Assembly: GCA_022478985.1 (NCBI GenBank)
Contig: JAKSZP010004245.1
Span: 1 to 64,000, forward strand
DNA: 64,000 nucleotides
Direction: 5' to 3'
Origin: Massospora cicadina
Taxonomy: Eukaryota; Entomophthoromycota; Entomophthoromycetes; Entomophthorales; Entomophthoraceae
Shown here: positions 21,090 through 34,181 of the stretch, in pieces
How positions within the stretch are numbered: the first letter of the stretch is position 1
Layout: every line of letters begins with the position of its first letter
Notes under the pieces: generated by a model
What the model was told of the DNA's origin: nothing
Seen by the model: the letters and a program-made list of their open reading frames with translations, nothing else
The model's database searches: none
Translations under genes and position numbers: made by a program

Positions 21090-21790
21090 GTAATTAACCC
21101 TCTGGAATATAGACTCTGCACTCTTTATTATTATTAACAATCTTCCTAGAACCCTCCCATGTTTTTATTAAACATAATCTAATAAAGGCTTAATAAAGTA
21201 TATGGGGTAGTCAAGAAGGTTAAACTACAGCCTTTATTTAATGCTAAAGCTCAGCAGCGGCAAAGCTATAGCTGTTATTGAACCCCACAACATATTTAGG
21301 ATTGCTTGTCAGAAATTTTATAGTTGTACTCTTTAGACTCCCCGATGATATCAACTATAAACCATTTTCCACAATCCCCAAAAAGCAGCCCCATTTCCTT
21401 TGAGTGCAAAAACCTGGGCCACAAAGCCCATGTCTTCCCCTTACAAGGGAAGGTACAGTATGATCCATAGAGGAAACTCTAATAGATAACAAAAGACCAG
21501 ATTTTGCACAAACAGTCACTGATCACACATTCCTTTTGGGTGAATCAAGTAAGTATTTATTTGTGGCCCATATGTCTGCTATACAGCGGAAAGCACAGAA
21601 AAAGACGCTTAAGTGAGCTGCCAAGAAGGCAGTGCAAGAAATAAACTTGTCAAAAACACAATTTTGTTACAATGATACTAGCAGCTTTCCCTCCTCCCAG
21701 CACCCTGCACCTCCTGTGAGTGCCAGGCTCAGATCGCCCTGAGCAATACTCTGCTACATTCAATCCAGATTCATCTGAACCATTAAACTG
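21090..21790 (+). pseudogene. L3 ORF1 remnant
   Basis: RRM-like segment aligned with L1 ORF1 (INNLPRTLP opposite FDFLPTTIK), followed near 21395-21440 by a degenerate zinc knuckle (CKNLGHKAHVFP; last Cys now Phe) that aligns with the intact knuckle of L2. The Lys/Ala-rich helix AIQRKAQKKTLK (about 21580-21610) matches the C-terminal helix of L2 ORF1. Frameshifts are frequent. Confidence 0.55.
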
Positions 21791-21899
21791 TATTTACAAA
21801 AATGAAAAATGATGATGTGTATTCTCATGGTATGCCTTCCAACATATCAAATCTTAAAAAATCACACTTAATTTAGCTAAATACTCCTACTCACTCTAA

Positions 21900-22560
21900 A
21901 AACTATATGTCACATTTGAAGTTCAGATCAACCTCAGGTAATCGCCTCTCATCCAAAGCCAATATGTTTCTATGGGTGCTACTGGGTCTCATGACTCATC
22001 TCACCACTCATAGAGCAGCCTGCGTGTACAACAAAAAATATGGACTCTCATTGTTGCAGGATTCAGGGCTTCCATATACTAGGATAAAGGACTGAATTCT
22101 TTGCGCAATACTCCTTCTGACATTTTGGTAATACAAGAAACTAATTGTTCAGAAGGAGAGAAAAGGAGTGTTTAAAAGCTCTTCTTCCTATAATCTCCAC
22201 TTGGTCTCGGTATTGTGGTTCATTATTCACTTACCAAAGGATTTAATGTTATTATCATTCATAATTTTTGAATATATTCTTTAGCTGTCAATTTCTTATG
22301 GAATAATGAGGAGTTCACTCTATTTAATTTATATTCTAATAATTTAATTAACACATTGGTTTTCTCAAGAGTTTCCCAAATTATTCTCCCAGATATCACC
22401 TAGGTTCTCAGTGATTTTAACTGTTAGTCTGATGCTGCAACTGATCATTAGCACTCACCTCCTAATGCTACTAGGACATATCAAATATTTAGTGCTTAAA
22501 ACTCACAGATGATTATATGAACCCCTCTTCAGTAATTTTTCTGGTATAACACACATGATA
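21900..22560 (+). pseudogene. L3 ORF2 endonuclease domain
   Basis: APE-type endonuclease with SDILVIQETNC (QET at 22134-22142) and VLSDFNC (22410-22421; GDFN with Gly to Ser). Stops occur between and after the motifs, and the catalytic His region is not clear. Confidence 0.7.
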
Positions 22561-22783
22561 TGGCCACATATACAATTAGATAGACTGTTGGCTATTATCC
22601 GCCTTTACTAAATCCTTCTATCCTTACATTTCAAGCCAAAAGTATCCCGGTTTGATACTACTATGGTGCATTTTTCAGATAACATTTGGTTACAATCACC
22701 CTGGACACACTTGATCAGCCTCTCTCTCAACCGTTCTGGAATAAAGCAAGTTTTAATATAATATCCAGTGAGAAGTTTTCATA

Positions 22784-23090
22784 GTGGATGTACCGGCAAG
22801 CATATGCACCTCATGTAGTGTACCCATTTCGCAAAGATCCCTTGGTAACTTGGGGTCTGATAAAGCAACACATCACTGCTTTCGCAAAGTGGATAACCAC
22901 ACATTATCATCACGCAGCTACAGCAGCAGCTACCCACCTAAAGTTTCTCTTGTCCATTTTGAAAGAAACGCCCCCACGCAGGGGTTACAGCCCATCTTGG
23001 ATTTGCAAATGGGTTCCACCAACTATTTGCTTGGAAAAGTTAGATATTGCAGACCAACACTGTTAAAGCATCCTGACTGATCCTCTCAGC
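22784..23090 (+). pseudogene. L3 ORF2 linker between endonuclease and RT
   Basis: Two overlapping open frames of 92 and 98 codons cover the segment expected between endonuclease and RT. The one at 22788 (KQHITAFAKWITTHYHHAAT) has the helical, His/Lys-rich look of LINE linker regions. I saw no motif that fixes the frame. Confidence 0.4.
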
Positions 23091-23299
23091 TCACTAAAGG
23101 AATAAAATTAATAAGGTACTTTATGCTCCGCTTTAATGCACAGAAACAAGGTAATCTGTACTAAGGCTTAAACTAGCACAGCAATAATTGTTTTTTTCCC
23201 ATTGAAGTATTTAAAACGGCTCATTAATTTACATCAATCTGTATCAAGCTGATGATCGCTACCCAGAGGATATACAACTCTTATTTAAAATTAAAGCCC

Positions 23300-24480
23300 A
23301 TTCTCCTCTTATCTAGTCTTATTAGTAATTTATCTAATGAAGAACTATGTGTGCTGTACGCAGGGCGCATCACCGCAAAGTCCTGTCCCAGAAGAATTAC
23401 TTATTAATTCTGTTTGACACTTTTTTTAGCACTAGGTGGTCCCAACCTAAAACAGACACACTTTATCTTAATTGCGCCTTTACTCCAAGCATATATCAAT
23501 AAATGCCTTTTAGAAACTCGCTACTACCTGGAGGTTTAGAAGCCTTTGTGGTCACATTAATTAAAAGGGGAATTAAATGATTTAGTAACTGGCGCCCAAT
23601 CTCACTCAACAACGTGGATTCTAAAATAATGAATTTGATATTGTTTGAGCGTCTAGGTTTAAATTTCTCAAACATTCATATCACGAAATTATTATGAGTT
23701 TGCTAATCACATTATAAGAAATAAACTTTATACTACTTCCAACATATTTCAGGGCAAGTTTATGGCACCTAATCTTCTTGAATTAACAAAAGACATATGA
23801 TCTTGTGTATTGGAAATACTTTAGGGCACCCCTATGAAACTTTTCACCTTCCCCTCGCTTGCAACTGGGTGATACTATCAAGTTAATTAGCAAGCATGAC
23901 TATCCGTGGCCCAGGGTTTGTTATTGAGCTCATTACCCCACAACTTGGGTTAAAACAGGGAGCACTCTTAGCCCTTTGTTGTATAGCTTTATGCTGGACC
24001 CAGTTCTGCGCATCATAGTTCATATCCCAAAAGCCATTAACTCTCAGGTCGAACCCTCTTAAAGTATTAACATATAGATAATTTTGTAGGTGGTGTTTCC
24101 ATCCCATCAGACGCTCGCTCCATTAAGCAGATCATCAGTCAATATGAACAGTTAATTAAATCCAAGATCAATCGCCACAAGTCTGTGGTCATACTCCTTG
24201 ACAAGCGCCATCTACAATAGCTTAATGGAGCTTTTCATCGCCCTTAAGCCAGTATATCATCCTTTCCAGGAAACTCCCTTCAATCACCCTATATTACACT
24301 TAGGAGTATGTCTGGACTCTAGAGGATATTCATCTACGGTTATAGAGAGTAATCTCTTTTCTATTATCTCAAGCCTAGCATCTAGTCTTCATGGCCGTTC
24401 AACAGGGCTTTTGGGAAAAGTAGTATTAACAAAAACCCTAGATTTTCAAAGTTATGGTACACCGCTCTTGCCATAACATA
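23300..24480 (+). pseudogene. L3 ORF2 reverse transcriptase domain
   Basis: Motifs in order: NKCLLETR and SNWRPISLNNVDSKIMN (about 23495-23640), matching NRCLMETR and ANWRLIALSNTDTKLLS of L2; a block with LKQGALLSPLLYSFMLDP-like text (about 23950-24005); and the catalytic box at 24071-24082, now HIDN in place of FADD, followed by FVGGVSIPSDARSIK. Several frameshifts are present. Confidence 0.75.
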
Positions 24481-24749
24481 TTCTACTGGCTTTTCTACTC
24501 CCTAAGGGCTAGATTACAATCTTGGTTTTGGGATGGTCAAAGGACACCCACAAGATTTACAAGCTCTTTGACCCATGTTCTTAAGGTGACATGGGTCTCA
24601 TTGACTACCGTCAACAAACTACATGAATATTAAGCAGATAAATTTCTAAATAACGTGTTCTACTACAAAAATTTCTCCATTGGGAAAAAATGGCAAGAGG
24701 CAACTTTGCACAATCTTTGGGGCTGATGTAACCTACAGCGCCCAATACT

Positions 24750-25700
24750 TTATTGCATTATCTTACCTCTCAACCCAATGCAATAGGCCCCACCGCACAA
24801 AACCACATTTCAAAGGTATTAGCCTGGTTTTTAAGCACTACAGTTGGAGCTTCCAGCATATTGACCTCCTACCTACTATGCAAATTAGAAACCCCATCTT
24901 ACTTACAACTTTTTGATAATGTTCCTGTGAGTCCAGCATCCTTCTGCCCCAGGATTGAGGTCAATCTAGCAAGAATTGATTTGTTGGATGCTTTAGATAT
25001 CCCTTACTCCCCACAGGAACAGAAAAAGATGTGGGAATATACTCATCACCCTTTACTCTACCCTAAAGCTAGTTCTAGATGTCTGGAAGTGCCTGGTAAG
25101 GTCATATTGAACTTCAGATGGGTCCAACGCCATTGCCCACCTTTTTTCTTTTTATGTTGGACATAATACTCTCTTCTATAGGATAGAAGGGTGTCCCACG
25201 TCCAAGGCAATGTGAATGATAGTTTCTGTCTGTTTCAGACTCCTATACCTAGTACAATATACCCCAAGTTTATCCATTCTCCATGAGGGTGCTTTCCCAA
25301 TCCCTCCATTGCTCTGAGCCCTGATAGCAGCCACAGCATGGTGGTCCATTCATACCATCGTTTTGGAAGCTATCAACATGGCTTACCCCACCAAGTCTGA
25401 AGCACGAGCACAGCTCCATAGTCATCTAACTTGCAGTTTCCAGTATTAGTTCTTTGGAATCATGCCTCATAAATGGCACCACTAGATCCAAACATGGAAA
25501 ATACCTGGTTCCTGAATGTTGACGCTTGTTCCTGCATCTATAAAATTAAGATGTCGCCTCAAAACCATCCATTCTTGCCCATTTGTCCTATACCCCCTTC
25601 CCCTGATTACAGAAATGAGTTTGCTAAACTACTATCCCGTGGATTCTGGGCTCTGTGCATGTTGTCTCTTTTCTCTTATTATTAAAAAACTCTAATGATA
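24750..25700 (+). pseudogene. L3 ORF2 C-terminal region
   Basis: The 137-codon open stretch 24753-25166 contains RIDLLDALDIPYSPQEQKKM, matching the L1 C-terminal region. Downstream text near 25330-25690 (WWSIHTIVLEAI-type, then a proline-rich segment) corresponds to the L1 end. The function of this part of the ORF is not known to me. Confidence 0.55.
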
Positions 25701-26639
25701 GTGTTAAATCTATAGTCCTAATACCTCAAATAAACATTATCATTATTTATAATAATAGTAAATTAGGATTTTTATATATTATTATAATTAGTTACAGTTG
25801 TTTTCTAGACAAGCTGACAAGGGATGGATAATACCAAAAGGCTCAAAGAGAACAAAAAAAATAAAAAAGAGAATTTGACCCAAAAACTGAGTCTAAAAAT
25901 ACCAAACAGAACAACATAAACTTAAATCATTTACAAGGGTTGGAGTGGATAGCTACTATTCCATCATGGCATATGGTAAGTGGGGTTGAGAGGCAATTTT
26001 GTACATCTTAAACCTTTAACAAGAGTAAGCTCGCCGACCTTGAATCACTTGACATGTGAGTCTGACTCGCTGCTCAGGGGGTTTACTTCACATAGATCAG
26101 ACACCACAGAACCTTTTTAGATCACAATCATCTTTATAGAGCAAAATCTCCTCTGATGCTACCTGTTGGAGAATTGATCACTTTGGTAAACTTTATGCTC
26201 CCTTGGCAAATAAATTGTTGACACTCTCTTACATGTTCATTGTACGAAGGCCCTTGGGACTCAACAGAAGCCATCCAACCTCTCCCTTGGCAGCTCAGCT
26301 CCAAGGTATCTGCAATATAGTGTCCTGTTCAAACAGAGCAGATATCATTTTGGCTACTTTATTCTTCTTAATTGCTAATACCAGACTGGATACTGGCAAT
26401 TATTTTATTTTACCGCTATAAGTGAAATAAAAAAGATAACTGAGTTTCTGTGGAAAGGTTCTATGTTGATGTAAATTAAAGTATTTTATACTTTTTATTA
26501 ATGAATCAAGTAATAATATGAATGATAAATGTGAAATAAGTTGTTTTTTGGGTATTGTTATTGATGTTTTTTCATAATCCCCTAGTTAGATGGCGTCTAA
26601 CTGCCACTTTTGATGCTTTATCCCTTTTGGCTGAATTCT
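25701..26639. other. Mostly AT-rich, no recognised gene
   Basis: Starts with ATT/TAATAG-rich sequence (25740-25800) that may be the 3' tail of L3. A 72-codon ORF at 26203 shows no recognisable motif and is probably chance. Confidence 0.5.
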
Positions 26640-28850
26640 TGTATCTGTGAGCTATTTCTCACGGCAAGTCCTCTGAATCTGGATGTGCAGGTGCCCTTTC
26701 TTATGTTCCTGATGTTGATTTATGGACAGTAGCATCTGCTTCAGGTATATCTTAATTACTAGTTTTGGTAATATGCTCGTCAATATCTGATTCTTGCAAT
26801 GACACTCCTTTGATGCACCTTGCATTATATTTTTGAGCAACTCTCAAAATTTGGTTGTAGTCTAAAATGGTAATATACACTTGTGATCCTTGAAGATCCT
26901 GTTGGGGTAATTTGGTTGAACCATCATTTCATAATCAGCGAATTGTAATTTACATTGGCCCCGCAAAGGTATAATGAGGGTCAATTAACATAGTGATCTT
27001 AGGTTGACGCCATTGTTTTCATTAAGTAAATTGTCTGAAGTGTCAGGGTTAAATTTAGCAAGGCATCACTATGGTAATGAGGTAAATTTCCGCCTCTCTC
27101 AAATCTATAAAAGTGGCTTTTCCATCTCCATCAGTGGCAGGTAAGTTGCTCACACTTTCGCCAGTTTGTAAGAGCTCTACTTATTCTGCTAAGTGACAAT
27201 TTAATCACTGTTCCTTTTTCCACCTCGTCTGCAACACCATAATTCAGCACATAGCTAATGATTAGGGTATGGCAACATCTGCAGAGTATGGTTTGTGGGT
27301 TGCAAGGGAGGGAATGGTGGAGTTAAGCCAAAAGAACCGCTTGATATTAGTTAGCAACATCAAGTTCATCTTAAATTTGGTCATCTGGAAGCAAGAAGAA
27401 GGTGACAATATTGGCCTTAGTGGTTTTAGTGCATGCGCTAAATTTAGCCATTGCAACAGCAGCTAAGATAAATTCATGAACTTTCTTGTATAAAACGATA
27501 TTTTTATACTTGGAAGTAAGAGGGAAGCTGGAAGGGAATTTAGGTGGTGGCAAACCATCCTCCAATGCTGAGACTGATTTAATAACAGGCTTGAGGAGGG
27601 GAAAAATTCAGGAGATGCAACTGCACCTTTTCAAATTGGTGTCGCTTTGGAACAGTTTGGCACTGGGTTCTGGTGCATAAGGCGAAGGGGAAAATGGGCA
27701 TTAGATTATGGATTGAGGTATTGTTCAAAAAGGGGGAGGTGTTGCAGAGGGAGATATGGGATAACCCAAATTAGTTACCTCATTCAATAGGGCCCAAGGT
27801 TTCTGACTAATTTGAATTGGGGCTTTGGCTTAAGGGTGGATGATGGTGGGCGAATGGGAAGTTGGGGCAGAAAAATGGTTGTCTAAATCTCAGCCTGATT
27901 GACTAGCTCCATTTTAAGCTGGTGAAACTGGCTGTAGATTTGCTTAGGAGCTGCTTTGCGATGGCCCAGCAATTAAATGGGATGAGTGAGAGTTGGTAGC
28001 AAAACATCCTATTCAGAAGCTTCCAGCACAGCCTCAGAAGTGGATGTTGATCCAGTGTCATAAGTTTGGTGGTAGTACTTAAAGTTATAAAAAGGTTAAA
28101 ATAAATGGGACAAATTTCGTCAGCTGTTGTCAACCATAGCCCAAAAGCAATGTACTGGTGCCACGGCAATATAATCATGCAGCAGATTTGCTGCGCAATA
28201 TGAGGATGGTGTGGGGTGAGAGTTGCATTGGCACGAGGGGCATTAAAATTCTCTGCATTGGCAAATACAGTGAAATGTTAATGGCGTTGTTGCCAAAGGC
28301 CAAAATCTCTGACATTACTGCCTCATATAAAAGCTGGAGAAGAAGATTTGAAAAAAGGTTTGCAAAAGATAGCACCTATATAATATCAGTTGCGAAACAT
28401 GCATAAGTGGCTGGAACAGAAGCTTTTTATTAATTAGGTGGGTTGCAGCAGCCTCAGTACATCCTTTTCAGAGGAGAATCCAATATTGAAGTAGCCCTTA
28501 ATGGGATAGAAGTCAATAAGCCCCATCATCGCAAAGGCGGCCGATACAAGCTTGCTGATCACCTTGTTAACATGTTGGAACAAGCGCTCATAGCCAACAC
28601 ATAGTCTAAGTTAAATGATGGAGCGTGGGAGGGTATTGGGATGGGAACTAGTTGGATGAACTTGCATAAGTGCAATTGAGGACTTTTATGGGAGCAAATT
28701 GACCTGAGGAATTGGGCTAAATGCTGATCCAGTCTGTAAAAAGTGCTTATAGGGCTGAAAATTATTGGAGGAATATCACCACTGCCCCACATGGGCTCAG
28801 CAAGCGGTAAGCTGAGGATCTCAGTGGATCAGTTTCATTGTGAGTCATAG
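26640..28850 (-). pseudogene. LINE ORF1-like pseudogene, left arm of an inverted pair
   Basis: Minus-strand remnant whose parts align with the plus-strand copy at 29100-31970. The segment GLIDFYPIKGYFNIGFSSEKD (about 28530-28470) matches GLIDFLPFKEYFNKGFSSEAD there. A C-terminal block around 27540-27270 (GLPPPKFPSSFPLTSKYKN) matches LLPPILHSTMLPKDKEHL there. Between them is a proline-rich linker; after them a Lys/Arg-rich tail ends near 26650. The FNxGFSSExDA pattern resembles the RRM-like segment of L2 ORF1 (INMGFETEEDAD), hence the ORF1 assignment. No ORF2 follows. Heavily frameshifted. Confidence 0.45.
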
Positions 28851-29099
28851 TGGGTAACTAATTATCAAATAAAGTTTGTAAAAATCGGGAATGAGAAAAG
28901 AAAACCCATATATTAGTAATAGTTATAGTGATAGTAATATTACAAGTACTATCTTGATTCCCCACTTTAGTTAAATTGTTTTTTAAATTTAGTGAAACAG
29001 CACCACTCATTATCGCCCTATCCATGTTACCTATGTTGATGCAATTGATGCCCGCTGCCTGCACATGAGGAAGTGGTGTGCCACCTCCTAATGTTTTTC
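28851..29099. other. Short spacer between the two inverted pseudogenes
   Basis: AT-rich, with a simple TAATAG/TAGTAA-like tract at about 28910-28960. No gene. If the flanking copies are an inverted pair, this is the loop. Confidence 0.4.
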
Positions 29100-31970
29100 A
29101 GCCATTGCTGAACTGTGCTTGGCCTGTCTCAGCTAGCCCTCCAAATTCTTCAGGACGCTATGCCCCGCCTAAATCTTAGGCTTACATCTCGCACAAAACA
29201 CAGGCGGTATCACGTTGCCCCCTTATGCTCCCCCAAAGCAACAAGCAATTTGGCCTTTTGGTTAAATATGGTAAGTTGTACCCCTACTCAGACAAAGCTA
29301 TTATTGAATTATCCCAGACTGTTATGCAGCCTGAAGGCTTAATTGACTTCCTCCCCTTCAAAGAGTATTTTAATAAAGGCTTCTCAAGTGAAGCTGATGC
29401 TGCAGTAGCAGCCACCATCCTCCTGGTGTTCCAGGGCACCCCCTTCCAACTACTCATACCTGTTTGCCCATTAATAATACCCTAATGGTTGAGTTTGTGG
29501 GCCTCCCTACCCACCTACCACATGAAATTTTACATAATGAGATTATTGCTGGATTATCAGAATATGGTTCCTGCCATGATATTGGCAGATAAAGTTTTGA
29601 CTGGCCTGCCAGTCTGGATGCCCAAACACCCAGAAGGCAAGCTCAAATGCCAGAGTCACTGCTACCTGAACTACTTTAAATTGTGTAATATGATAATTGA
29701 CCAGAGAACGCCATAAGGTTGAAATTGTGAGAAACAACCTGGAAACGAACCAGGCTGTCATGGCCCCTGGGCCCGCAGGTTTGGGCGTTTGGAAAATTGG
29801 TATTGTAATAGGAGGTTTAATTTTTTGCATAAGAAATGAAATCAGATTTTGGTTATGGATTTCTATTGAATTTTAAATTTTAGAAATCACCCACTAATTT
29901 ACTCAGTGTGTTATGGCTGCTTAAATAGACAATTGAATTTGGGGAATAGCTTAAAAAAACTGAGGATCAAGGCTCTCAAAGATTTGTCTACCCTGGCGAA
30001 CTTTAAGTGGGGGAAATGAATTAATTTAAACTGACTTCAAAATTGTCAGCGGCAGGCTGAGTCACTGTCAGTAATCCACAGACATCCAAATTGCCAATTT
30101 TATGCAGTTTTGGTGACTAGAGCGATGGCCTTTCATACAATGGGTGAAAACCTCCCAAGCCCACCCCACATAGGGGCGGTTCTATGAGGTTGGAAACAGG
30201 TTCATGTTGACCAACCTGCCTACACCTGGTCACTTCAGCATCTGTTGTTCCTGACGAGAACTGTTAGATGAGGGTTTTGGTACTTCTGAGGAGGGTTCAA
30301 GATGGCGTCAGCATTTCCTAATAGCCTGATGCCATCAAGTTTTGCTGAAATTTTTTACACTTAATACTTTATTATTTAATACTTCATTATTTGGAAATGC
30401 ACGCCCATCAGGCTTTGTTGCTGTGGGATTAGGACCCTCCAGTTTTGATACCAAAGGCTTGTTGCACTCAATTTTGTTCAACCCTTTCATCCTAAAATAA
30501 TGTTGGCTTTCCTAAAGCTTTACACAAATCCCTTGATTTATTTTACTTTTTCATTTGACTTTAATATGGGGACTGGTGGCGGGATCCATAATGGGTAAGT
30601 TGTTACCCATTGCTCGTCCACCACATGAGCAAGGTCGTCTTGGGTGACAAGAGGGTCAGCTGGCCTTTTTGGCCCCTTTTTTGATGGTAATGGGAACACC
30701 ACCGTTCCAAATGGAGGGGACGTTCCTCCAGACTTATAGTTTCAATCCCATACTACAATTTATGGTTCCTAATAGAGCTACCCACCTTACATGCCCTTGC
30801 ACCTTTGTAACTTTTTGTCCAGTATCAACAGAAGTAGCCCTCTCAATCCCCCTTACACCATTAATCCCTCTGCCTCTGACCATCCTTTCTGGTCCTGAGT
30901 GAATGGATGGTGCATCATCTGCCCTACCTGTTTTGAACTGGACTATCTGAAATGGCGCTGCCCCTCCATCACTTGAGCCATGGCTCCTACACCCAACTCT
31001 TTGCACAATGACCCCATAACTGATCCAATTACGTTTTTTTAATGGGCGCTATCTTGCCTCCCTCCCTCAAGGTGGTAGTTACTGAAACCACTGAATCTAC
31101 CAATCAAAAATTACCTCAACAAACCTCTTTTCCTGAACCTCAAAAATCAGGAGTCAGAATGAACTAAAGTAAGTTCTAAATCATCCTCCCAGCCACCCGC
31201 CACAGATCACCCATATGCATTAACCCAATCAAATATAACCGAATTCCCTGAGATTACTTGGTTAAGGTTGATGAATTGGGTAAGATTATCCCTGAAGCCA
31301 AATGGGCTGGGCCTCCTCCATTCGAAATGTACCTCAATGCTGAATATGCAGCCCAATTTCTAAAGCGCTATTATGTGCCTCGCCCTGATGGCGCCCCATC
31401 TAAAAGTGACCACCAACTAGCTGAAGAGACAGATGCCTTCCTGAATGTCGCCCATCCCATAATTATTGTAAAATCAGTTGCTGAACTGGCTGCAGGTTTG
31501 CTACCTCCTATCCTCCATAGCACCATGCTCCCAAAAGATAAAGAACATCTCCACTCTACCAAGTGGCGCATAGAGCAGTTCAAAAAGTCGCAGTGGATGC
31601 AAAGTTTGGCCCAAAGACCTGAATTACTTACAACCTCGCAACCATTATCACCCTACCTAAAGTACGCCTTAAGGCTGAAAAAGCCCTTACAACCTATATT
31701 TCCACCCTTCTGACCGCAAAGATTGAGTTGCAAGTACCTCTCTGTTATCTCAACCCTCATTTCCATGACGCACCCACGCCAGTGCATTCAGCTTTGTGTT
31801 GTTACATGCCCCCAGATGAGGACAAAGAGCCTCTCATCCCCCCTTCACCCTCCACCATGGTTGTATAGCAGTTTCCACTTCTGGTTTGGTTGGTGTGATT
31901 TGCTTTGTTTTTATGTCAGTTCTTTGGATCCATCCATTTTGTTTGAATTTATTATTTTAGGTTTTTAGTT
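29100..31970 (+). pseudogene. LINE ORF1-like pseudogene, right arm of an inverted pair
   Basis: Plus-strand remnant. The frame at 29225-29485 contains GLIDFLPFKEYFNKGFSSEADAA, and the next piece VEFVGLPTHLPHEILHNEII and GLSEYG (about 29487-29565) aligns with the RRM-like part of L1 ORF1 (FLPTTIKRTM and GLTEYG). A long proline-rich or low-similarity middle (about 29750-31230) leads to a 151-codon open stretch at 31258-31713 with a charged helical character (KDKEHLHSTKWRIEQFKKSQ). No zinc knuckle and no ORF2 domain are visible downstream. It could be a LINE that lost ORF2 or a separate non-autonomous family. Confidence 0.5.
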
Positions 31971-34039
31971 TTTTTGAGCATTAGTAATTCTATCCTTGGT
32001 TAGCGTACCTAAATAAATATTATATTTTATTAGTACTTTTACTAGTAATGGTAATGGTTATGGTAGCAAAAGAAATAAATAAGTAAAAGATTAATGATTA
32101 CAGTCTTGAAATCAAAAACCTGCTTTATAGTATAAATTTTTTAGGTTTATATAGGATTAAAGGGCCTTCATGTTTGCATGGGATACCAGGATCAGAATCC
32201 TTGCTTGAAAGATATTCTTTAAACTTAGTAAATTTCCTATTTGGGATCCGCCTATAATTTGATTTTCCATAAGGTCCAATGGCATTTAAAGACGATTTTT
32301 AGTGGTTAGAGGTTCATTTTATTAATAGTTTGCGTTTATTTTTTATTGTCAATAGGTTTGAAATTAATAGTTAATCAGATTGAAGAAAGTATTTATTTTC
32401 CATCAAAAAATTTTAAAGTCAGTTAGCTCTAAATACATCCAATTATTTATTAAATTACTTTTTAAAAAGTTGATAGTCCAATTATAGATGCTCTTAGCTT
32501 AGAGTGCATATTAAAACTGGGGTTTGTGTTCTATTTTAGAAGGGCCAGCATTATCAGCGCACCTATTAAGATAACTGACTATTGTTATAACAAAATACTC
32601 AAGATGTTGGCAGCAATTGTTATAACTTCCAACTCTTAACATAATTTTAAGCTTGGATTAGAGCTAGCATGGCTCCAAATTCATTTATGGTTTTAATTCC
32701 CAGTGGCGCCTGAGTTTTGTAATATAAACTAATAAAAAACTCACTATCTACTTGATTTCTCTGTGTAAGTTGTATATTAAAGCTAGCTTGAGTTTACCCA
32801 ATCTTGGTGCCCAAATTTGCATAAATCAGATTTGCGCACTTCATTATAATCTGTTCAAGATAAAATGTGCTTCAAAACAAAAACTACTCTGGTTTAGGTA
32901 GTTAAAGATGGAATCTTTATGATAGTCTGAAGCTTCAATATGGCCATCTCATGATTATTAGATTTATATGGAAGCGCTATTATCCAGATAAAATAGTTAT
33001 TAAATTTGAATTTCAAAGTCTCGTGTGCTTATAATGGAATGCTTGGAAGTAGATGCAGCCTTGTATTGTGGCTTAGGTTCTATGAAGGAAACATGACTTA
33101 AATTATTTGAATTATTAGACTGTCCGTCTTGTATGTTACATTAAAAGATGGTAGGACTGTCGCTATAAGCTATGGAATATCCCTTTAAGCTCAGGTATCC
33201 TCATTTGACAAGGTAATGATATAAGAAAGTCCTCAATAAAGCTTTTTAGGAGTGTTGTAACATACTATTTTACATAAGCATCCTGTCAGGCTACTATCAT
33301 TTACATTGCAAATTTCTGCTTTATGGCTACTTATTTTCTTTTTTCAAGCTCTAAGTATAATCTTGAGTTATTAACTATTCTTACAAAAGCTTCTTATGGC
33401 TCCATATCATGTTGTTAACTATATTTTATACATTCAATTGTGCCTTAAAGGTGACCTCGGCCCTCCAAAGGAAGATATTCCATCATATTGCTAGTTTTTC
33501 AGCTGGTAAGTTTATACATATAGTGAAATGAGATTGGTTGTTTTGGACTTCCTAACGTCAGAGTTTAACTATAACCCTCCTGTAGACAATTTCTTTCTAT
33601 AGTTTAAACATCTGTTAATAGCAACTTGATTTATCACTCTGTAGTGAACGCTAAAGTATTATAAGTTGGGTGCACAATATGGTATCCAATGTTGTAATGT
33701 TTAGATCTGCAGTTTAATTTCATGATGACAAGAGATGTGGTAATCCACATTAGCAAAAAAATATATTTGCTACTATATAGAAAAAATGAGCCTTAACTTA
33801 TTAACATACTTACTTAATACTGTATAACTTCTTATTCTAAGATAGACAAATAAATAAAGTAGAAATGTGAAACCACAAATCATTAGATATCTAGTTTTTA
33901 GAAAAGTTGTTCTTATTGTCAAATATACTCAGATGCATACATCCATCTAACTTTAGTTCTGTCCCAGTCCAGAAATTTTGATAGTTAATGTAAGTCTTGA
34001 GGACAACTCATCCATCTAAACAGGGACAATTTTCTTTCC
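31971..34039. other. AT-rich region, nothing recognisable
   Basis: About 2 kb with no ORF of note on either strand and no match to the LTRs or LINEs of this window. It could be old element debris or intergenic DNA. Confidence 0.6.
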
Positions 34040-34176
34040 AGCGCAGAAAGGACCCTGACCCACGTGGTCCCTCTGTTACACCCCAATGACTTGACATATG
34101 TGGTCTATGTGAGGTGAGTAATGGCCCTTCACTGTAAGTCTTAAGGCCCAGCCCTTATGCCTGGACAGGGACCTGC
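34040..34176 (+). repeat. Family C LTR fragment next to element A2
   Basis: agcgcagaaaggacc, then tgttacaccccaatgacttgacatatgtgg (start about 34074), is related to 43345-43420 and 50630-50700, the left ends of family C LTR copies. The family A element at 34182 is inserted just to its right, so this is the interrupted target context. Confidence 0.55.
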
Positions 34177-34181
34177 ATCCC
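34177..34181. repeat. Target site duplication of element A2, left
   Basis: atccc, repeated exactly at 43334-43338 directly after the 3' LTR. Five base pairs is the usual duplication for Ty3/gypsy elements. Confidence 0.85.

Larger units (their letters stand above)
21090..25700 (+). mobile_element. LINE L3, decayed copy on the plus strand
   Basis: Non-LTR retrotransposon related to L1 and L2: ORF1 remnant (21090-21790), endonuclease (about 21900-22500), RT (about 23300-24500) and C-terminal region (to about 25700). Ends are approximate. A weak candidate for flanking repeats (tattataattac near 20540, tattataattag near 25785) is not convincing. It is more degraded than L2. Confidence 0.75.
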
